From assembly GCF_037975245.1 (NCBI RefSeq), contig NC_092562.1, forward strand, positions 9,465,001 through 9,529,000: 64,000 bases of DNA, read 5' to 3'. The translations under genes were made by a program, and so were the position numbers. The notes under the pieces are model-generated. The model made no database searches. It worked only from the letters and a program-made list of their open reading frames with translations, and was not told the DNA's origin. Each line of letters opens with the position of its first letter. Positions within the stretch are counted from its first letter, which is position 1. The stretch is from Apostichopus japonicus (Eukaryota; Echinodermata; Holothuroidea; Aspidochirotida; Stichopodidae). Below, one piece after another: positions 57,013-64,000 of this stretch.

Positions 57013-58140
57013 CACTCACTCAGTCCCATGACTGTGAAGTCGTCGGGAGACAAGACGGTTGATGCTGACATCGTCCTCCATTCAGATCTGTTAGCAGCAG
57101 TGGCGAGCAGGTCTGGCATGTCCAAGCCGGTCCAGATCTTCACGTTGTCGAACCAGTTTCTCCTCTGACGTCCACGTCTGCGACCGCCCTCCACAGTGCC
57201 CTGGAGTATTACCTTGGAGAGGCTGTCATGCCTTGTGACGTGGCCAAACCACGCCTGTTTCAGGCGTTTAACTGTTGACAGGAGTGGTTCATATGGGCCC
57301 ACCAGGTCTGCGACCGTTTCTCGAACATAGTCGTTGGTCTTACGGTCGGTGTATAAGATGCAGAGCAGTTTTCTCAGGCATTTGATCTTGAAAGCCTGGA
57401 TTCGCCTCTCGATCGCTTTCAGCCAGAAGAATCCATGTCTTGCAACCGTAGAGAAAGATGGAAACGACAAGTGACTTGTAGAGCCTGAATTTGATGGAGA
57501 AGTTGAGGTTACTCTTCCAGATCACTTTAGCCTGGTCATTGCTGCTGTAGTTGAGGCAATTAAAATCCTGATCTCTTTTGCAGAGGTGCCATCCTTGGTC
57601 AGAGTCACTCCCAGGTATTTGAAGCTGGATACTTCATCTAAAGCCTTGTTGTTCATAGTGATATGAGCATTGATGTTGTTCCTGCTGTTCACTAGGATCT
57701 TTGATTTCTCTGTGCTGATTTCCATGGCAAATTTGCCAGCTGTTGTAGCTAGTTTGTTGGTGAGGTCTTGGAGCTCCTTAATGTTGCCTCCCATCAGTTC
57801 TATATCATCAGCAAATAAAGATTGCAGATTAGCAGTCCACCAATGGAGATAGAGGTATGGTGGTCTTGGAGAGTTTCCTGCATAATTCTTTCGAGGAATA
57901 AGTTGAAAAGAACTGGAGAAAGTGGACAACCCTGTGCAACACCAACAGTGTCTGGAAGAACTTTCCCAGCTGGTTGTTCAGAAGAACTGCACTGCTAGAG
58001 TGACTGTACAGTGAATGGATGACTTGAACGAGTCCTTCCTCGATGTTGAATTCTCTGAGGACATGCCAAAGGCCATCATGCCAGACTCTGTCGAAGGCCA
58101 CCTTGAAATCGATGAAGTTGTGGCAGAGGTCGCGCTTCAC
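57013..58140 (-). mobile_element. Non-LTR retrotransposon (LINE) ORF2 3' fragment
   Basis: On the minus strand from 58140: reverse transcriptase motif A region (FIDFKVAFDRVWHDGLWHVL), then in other frames the FADD catalytic box (SLFADDIELMGG, about 57900), KSKILV and SSFKYLGVTLTKDG. The typical tail follows, with WFGHVTRHDSLSKVILQGTV, GGRRRGRQRRNW and LLATAANRSEW, ending near 57013. Frameshifts separate the pieces, so it is dead and 5'-truncated. It is a different lineage from the Tx1/L1-like copy at 23268. Comparison with 59790-60058 shows it replaced about 270 bp of an otherwise shared intron. Confidence 0.8.
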
Positions 58141-59273
58141 TTGAGGCTTTAATTTGGCTATTATAATTTAATTATTCTTGAAGCCTGATTAGAAATTTAC
58201 TTAGCTGTCAATGTTCTCTGTGGTTTGAATTCCATCAAAATGCTGATAACTGTTTTGAAGAATTTGTAATTACTCTCTGTAGATTAATAATTTGAAACAT
58301 TATAAAAGATAATGAAAAAGACATTCAGTTCAATGGGCATGTTGACATCATTCACTCTGCTGTTTACTAACTGCATTTTAAATATATTGTCAAATTTAAA
58401 AACTTATCTTTGTGATACAAGCTTCTGTTATGGTATGGCTTCAATAAAAAATATTGAAAGTTGTCAGTACTTTTCATAAGCACCCTCCATTGACCATCAG
58501 GAGTTCCAGTTGGTCTCTGCTGTGGTGACATTTCTGTTTTACACCCTAACACAGATTAAACTGTGGTGCCATGAATAACTTACATTTGCAAGCATAAATG
58601 GTCTCTGCTGTGGTTTGCCATAAACAGAGCATTTGTCACATAAATTCATCATGCTTTGTTATTCTGCTGTCGGTGTTGATGTAACAGCAATTTCTTCAGG
58701 AAATCTCTCTCAGTAACAGCAGTAACTACATGTCCAGTTTTTTTTCCCGACATAAGCTTTTCCCATAGTGTCCTCAGATGTATGTGGCAAGCCTACATCA
58801 ATCAATCAAATTGATTAAATTTTTGTTTCTTTTTGTCTGCAAACACAACAAGCAATATTTAAGGGCTATTTGTTATCTCAGATAAGGGACCAGTTTGCTG
58901 AAACAGAAAAGCTAGTACAAAAATAGATTAATTTGAATAGAAAATGCTGTCCACTGAGTACTGATAATTGAAAAAAATGTTTCTTTGTTTTCCACTTCAT
59001 CATTCACAAAGTAGTTGTGTCATTAGTAGCTACCAAATGGTAACGTCCTAAACATTTATCAAATTGTATCTTGAGATTCATCTTAATGGGGGACATCCAC
59101 ATAACAGAGGAGTTGATATAGTACATGAACAATCTGTCTCGCTTCTGTATCTTGAGATTCCTCTCAATGGGGGAAATTTACATAAAAGAATATTTGTTAT
59201 TAAACTTGTACAATCTTTCTTCATCCTTTGAAAATGTTAAAGTGGTTACTAGATATTTTGCTTTCCAATTCAG
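58141..59273 (+). other. Intron upstream of SRCR-C1
   Basis: Homologous to 60058-61143, so part of the same duplicated block as exon SRCR-C2. No exon. Confidence 0.6.
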
Positions 59274-59594
59274 ATGAAGGGGCAGTTCGTCTCAATGGAG
59301 GAAACGAAACAGCTGGTCGAGTTGAGATTTATCGTAACGGAGAGTGGGGCACAGTGTGTGATGATTACTGGGACATCAGCGATGCTGCAGTGGTATGTCG
59401 TCAGTTGGGATTCCCAGGAGTCATTTCAGCTCCTGGTGGTGCTACATTTGGTGAAGGCTCTGGGGAGATTCACATGGACGACGTAGCATGCGCTGGTGAT
59501 GAAAGCAACCTTTTAAGCTGCGGACACTCATCAATAGACAATTGTGGTCATGGTGAAGATGCAGGTGTAATTTGTAGTACTTCACTACTTGGAG
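59274..59594 (+). CDS. SRCR-C exon, copy 1
   Basis: 107 codons, phase 1-1 (CAATTCAG|AT and CTTGGAG|GTTAGC). Landmarks: [68 protein letters not shown] and a short STSLLG tail. Six cysteines and both acidic motifs are present. The donor GTTAGC is weak. It is distinct from type B in the HMDDVAC and GDESNLLSC segments and closely matches the exon at 61144. Confidence 0.9.
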
Positions 59595-61143
59595 GTTAGC
59601 TAATCTTCATGTGAAGCCATTGGATCTATTTCATGGTTTTTCATCTCTCTTTTAACAATATCATGTGATAAATATTTATGTTAACTCAGGTAATGCACTG
59701 AACAGTAAGTGTAAAGGTCATTCATTATGCCTAAATCATTCTTTCATGTGTTAGCATTTACCTCCTGGTGTCTGTCAACTCTGTTCATGCAAAACTTGAT
59801 TATTTGATAATATTGGCGTAACAGAGAAGAGAGAGATCTCAAAGTGATATTGCTGGTAGACAATGTAAAGACTTTTATTGAGGAGAAAAGTATTCCACAC
59901 TGATAGCTGAAAGACCCATTTTATTATTCTGACCCTCACTCATGGTACAGATAATTCAGTTTGTATAAATCTATTTTGATTGGCTTAAACTCTTACTTTA
60001 TAGTTCAGGAAGTGGATCGCAGTGCGGCATCATCAGGGTAGCTGTTTGTAGCTATACTTGAGGCTTTACGTTTACTATTATAATTGATTTATTCTTGAAG
60101 CCTGATTAGAAATTTACTTAGCTGTCAATGTTTTCTGTAGTTATTATTATTTGAAACATTATAAAAGATAATGAAAAGACATAGTCTTATTCAGTTCAAT
60201 GGGCATGATGACAACATGCACTCTGCTGTTTGCTAACTGCATTTTAAAGAATATTACCAAATTTAGAAACAAATCTTTGTGATACAAACTGCTAACAGGA
60301 TATTGTTTTTATCCCCCCAAAATTGAATGTTTTCAGCACTTCTCATCCGCAACCTCCATTGGCCATCAGGAGATCCAGTTGGTCTGTGCTGTGGTGACAT
60401 TTCTGTTTTACACCCTAACACAGATTAAACCGTGGTGCCATTGATAAATGTTACATTTGCAAGCTTAAATGGTCTCTGCTGTGGTTTGCAACATGCAGAG
60501 CATTTATCACATTTGTTCATCATGCTTTGTTATTCTGCTGTCGGTGTTGATACAACAGCAATTTCTTCAGGAAATCTCTCTCAGTAACAGCAGAAACTAC
60601 ATGTCTATCTTTCATTCCCAAAATTAGCTTTTCCTATAGTGTCCTCACATTTATAAGGCAAGCCTACACCAATGAATCATATTTTTGTTATATTCTCTCT
60701 TTTGACTGCAAACACATGAAACAATATTTAAGGGCTATTGTTATCTCAGATAAAGGACCAGTTTGCTGAAACAGAGTGGCTAGTAAAGAAATATATTTAT
60801 TTGAATAGAGAATGCTGTCCACTGAGTTAACTGACATTGAGAAACAAATGTTTCATTTGTTTTACATTTCATCATCCACATAGTAGTTGTTTGAGTAGTA
60901 GCTACAAATGATAACGTCCTAAATATTTATCAAATGGTATCTTGAGATTCATCTTAATGAGGAAAATCCACATAACAGAGGAGTTGTAATAGTACATAAA
61001 CAATCTGTCTCGCTTCTGTATCTTGAGATTCCTCTAAATGGGGAAGTTTACATAAAAGAAGAGCTGTTATTAAACTTGTAAAATCTCTCTTTATCCTTTG
61101 AAAATGTAAAATTGGTTACTAGACATTTTGCTTTCCAATTCAG
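59595..61143 (+). other. Intron between SRCR-C1 and SRCR-C2
   Basis: Contains the second copy of the type C upstream block (from about 60058). No exon; the open frames inside are motif-free. Confidence 0.6.
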
Positions 61144-61473
61144 GTGAAGGGGCAGTTCGTCTCAATGGAGGAAACGAAACAGCTGGTCGAGTTGAGATTT
61201 ATCGTAACGGAGAGTGGGGCACAGTGTGTGATGATCACTGGGACATCAGCGATGCTGCAGTGGTATGTCGTCAGTTGGGATTCCCAGGAGTTATTTCAGC
61301 TCCTCGTAGTGCTTCATTTGGTGAAGGCTCTGGGAATATTCACATGGACGACGTAGCATGCACTGGTGATGAAAGCAACCTTTTAAGCTGCGGACACGTA
61401 GAAATAGACAATTGTGTTCATGGTGAAGATGCAGGTGTAGTTTGTAGTACTGTACTACCTGCATCTCCTACAG
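61144..61473 (+). CDS. SRCR-C exon, copy 2
   Basis: 110 codons, phase 1-1 (CAATTCAG|GT and CCTACAG|GTGAGC). It matches C1 except for APRSASFGEGSGNIHMDD, GHVEIDNCVHGEDAGVVC and a tail STVLPASPT. Six cysteines. The donor is better than in C1. The tandem period with C1 is 1,870 bp. Confidence 0.9.
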
Positions 61474-63077
61474 GTGAGCTTATCTTCAAGTGAAGCCTAT
61501 AGGATCTCTTTTTATGCCTTTTCATCTTTCTTTAACAATTATAATATGATAAACATAAATGTTAACTCAGGTAGTACACTGCACAGTAAGTGTTATGGTC
61601 ATTTGTCATGCCTCAATCTGTATTCTTTCATATGTTAGCAATTTACCTCCTGATTTCTGTCAACTCTGTCATGCAAAACTTCATTATTTGATAATATTGG
61701 CATAACAGAGAAAAGAGATCTCAAATTATATTGAAGAAAAAAGTATTCAACACTGATACCTGAAAGACCCATTTCATTATCCTGGCTGATCCAGTTGATC
61801 TCTGGAGTGGTGACATTTTATTCACACCTTGACACAGATCAAACTGAAGTGCCATGAATTGATATAACATATGTAAGCATAATATTTACTGCTCTGTGTG
61901 TTGCAATTGTTTCCTTATCACCGTTCAAAGCAAACATATTTTGCCGCTTCCACTTTTGCTTACATCCTTACACTGATATGACTGAAGTGCAATGAATAAA
62001 TGTGACATTTGCAAACATAAATGTTCTCTGCTGTGGGTTGAAATGAACATAGCATTTTGCATAAAACTGGCTGACTAAACAGAGTACTGCTGGGTTGTGG
62101 TTGTAAACTTTGTATGTTCTCAAGTTTGCTATCGTCTACCACATGTTGTATTAACTTGTCAGATTGGTGTGGAGGGGTAGTAGACATATTATGATATTGA
62201 CAGTATTGTGTGTGCTGACTTTGCTTAGTAATTAAAATAGAAAAACACGGAAAGTAACGTTACAAGTAGTTGCATATACTTAATGTTTTTTGAGCACTAC
62301 AGATCCAAGATTGTTTGCAGATAATAAGTATTATAGAAGAAATGGATCAAAAAAGGTTAATATGTGAGATATGTGGATTAACGGTTAGTGACGTTCCCCA
62401 TACATTGGATTAGAATGGAGTAATAAGATCAAACACATGGGTGGTGATGGTAAGGATTTCTTTCGCAAGAGAGAGAGTATAAGTGTAAGGTTAATATGTG
62501 AGAGATGAGGATCTCAAGGTTAGTGATGTTTCCCGTACAATGGATTGTAACAAGTTATTGGAATATATATATGTAAGTGGTGAGGGTGACATTTCCTTTC
62601 CGGATTGTGACATCAATCAAGTGTTGGAGAGAAAAATAAGAACTAAATTTTAATTGTGCTGTGAAAGGAGATAATGTGATCAATGAAACATGAGAGACTG
62701 GCCTCATCACTGGTCCAGACAAAGAAACTGTCATCAATATAATGCCACCAGATCAGAGGATGGCAGGTTGCATAAACATATGTCATATGAAATATATATC
62801 ATATGAACATGAGCTTATTTATGCATCACATTAATAGATTTGTCTGTTTACAGTGATGCTACTACCTGTTGTAATAAGGCAGGTTAAATTTATAGATAAT
62901 ATGATTAAAATATATATTACGAACTAAATCTTTTAAGGTTTGGGCTTACCAATCTGTGGAGTGATTAGCATATTATTCAGAATTTAAATGTTAAGCAAAT
63001 TGGCTAATAGGTTTTCATTAGAAAACAAGATAGACTATTGGTGTTTCAAATCTTGATTGTTCATTATTTCTTTACAG
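61474..63077 (+). other. Intron between SRCR-C2 and the last SRCR-B exon
   Basis: The first part repeats type C intron; from about 62340 it becomes the type B upstream block (compare 7380-8042). It is therefore a junction between two duplicated families. No exon. Confidence 0.6.
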
Positions 63078-63407
63078 AGGAAGGTTCCATTCGTCTTGCT
63101 AGGGGTACTGAGACAGCTGGACGTGTCGAGATCTTCCTAAATGGAGAATGGGGCACTGTCTGTGATGATGCATGGGACATTAATGATGCTAATGTAGTAT
63201 GCAATCAGTTAGGATTCCCTGGGGCCTTAGGTTATCGTTCTGGTGCATCATTTGGTGAGGGAACCGGAGAAATCCATCTGGATGATGTTGGATGCGGTGG
63301 CGATGAAACTGAATTGTTGAGATGTAATTATAGTGCCATTGACAATTGTAATCATGGTGAAGATGCTGGTGTTATCTGTCGACTTACTTCAGACGAATCT
63401 ACGCCAG
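63078..63407 (+). CDS. SRCR-B exon, last in the window
   Basis: 110 codons, phase 1-1 (TTTACAG|AG and ACGCCAG|GTTTGG). It encodes [55 protein letters not shown] and [12 protein letters not shown]. Six cysteines. NET near residue 11 has become TET, so the N-glycosylation sequon shared by other type B exons is lost. The phase 1 donor shows the gene continues to the right; there is no stop and no membrane anchor before 64 kb. Confidence 0.9.
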
Positions 63408-64000
63408 GTTTGGGTGTTTTTCATTCCTTCATGAGAGCAAACTGGCGTAAATGTTAATCCATTGTTTAAAAATTCAATCAAAACATTTTCCTTTAAGTTT
63501 AAATATTCACAACATAGTATCGTTTGATGCCATTAAAGAACCATTTTTTGTTGACAAATTTGTAACACATATAAGCATGTCATTTTGTGGTCATCAGTGA
63601 TTATTTTTTCGTGTTTCATCTAAGGAACTGAGCTAATGAGTTAATGAACGACGGCTTTTTTAAGGGTAAGGGTAGGTCCTACTGTAAATTCCACGGTATG
63701 GTAGCATTTCTACATTATCTTACCTTAAAATATATAAAAAGTTATGTTTAATCCCCTCCCCCTCCCATCCCCCAGCTGTGAAATTATTTCCAAAACTTAA
63801 GAAACACTTTTCCATCTGATATCAATGAGCTGTCTACCCAGGCATAACTTAACAGCTCCCGTGAGGCTCTGGACCTTGTTAGTTTCCTTGCAAATGTTTC
63901 TTTCCTCACGAATGATTTAGGAGAGGAGAGTAATGTTTTTAGGGGAGGAAACTAACATTTTTAGGAGAAGAAACAAACGGGTCCGGGAATTAATTGCCCT
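63408..64000 (+). other. Intron running off the window, with a second MITE copy
   Basis: Type B intron sequence continues, then from about 63846 GTTAGTTTCC...GGGTCCGGGAATTA resembles the MITE at 52912-53062. No exon is visible before the end. Confidence 0.5.

Noticed and set aside
1-64000. CRISPR arrays, operons or bacterial mobile elements
   Set aside because: The repeats are exon duplications, minisatellites and eukaryotic transposons; spliced exons rule out a prokaryotic reading.

Overview
The window is animal genomic DNA: low GC, long introns, no operons, and coding sequence split into short exons with consensus splice sites. The dominant signal is a cluster of scavenger receptor cysteine-rich (SRCR) exons on the + strand. 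Massive SRCR expansion, an AT-rich genome and many decayed LINE, Ty3/Gypsy and TTAA-type transposons suggest an echinoderm (sea urchin, sea cucumber or relative). That assignment is an inference from gene content; no species marker was seen.

Layout. (1) 1-13.5 kb: the 3' part of one SRCR gene (gene A). It has two closely related SRCR exons (6212-6541, 8043-8357), three truncated SRCR exon ends (516-600, 9142-9179, 9567-9602) and a final SRCR exon with a stop codon (12310-12626). A 4.27 kb TTAA-flanked transposon (662-4930) with long inverted repeats sits in one of its introns and carries a decayed two-exon gene with a P2X7 C-terminal-like domain. (2) 13.5-21.4 kb: intergenic, with a LINE 3' fragment on the minus strand and a tRNA-derived element. 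(3) 21,484 to beyond the end: gene B, a second SRCR gene. It starts with a signal-peptide exon (21484-21571) and then has a 9.3 kb first intron holding a LINE copy with a perfect 16-bp target-site duplication. Fifteen SRCR exons, four Frizzled-type CRD (Fz) exons and four 30-nt micro-exons follow.

Every internal exon boundary of gene B is phase 1 and nearly every exon is a multiple of 3, so exons can be duplicated, lost or skipped without breaking frame. From 36.5 to 50.3 kb the module micro-exon / SRCR-A / Fz / SRCR-B occurs four times. Three units have a period of 3,469-3,470 bp and appear almost identical even in introns, which means very recent unequal exchange or an assembly artefact. 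The third Fz exon has a one-base deletion that places a stop codon exactly at its splice junction. After the array come SRCR exons at 53417, 59274, 61144 and 63078, in introns invaded by a second TTAA element, a MITE, a Ty3/Gypsy relic and a LINE relic. No transmembrane exon was seen, so the gene B product is secreted or its anchor lies beyond 64 kb.

The most notable item is the predicted secreted polyprotein-like receptor alternating group-A-type SRCR domains with 10-cysteine Frizzled CRDs in an internally amplifying array. I do not recognise this architecture as a named gene.
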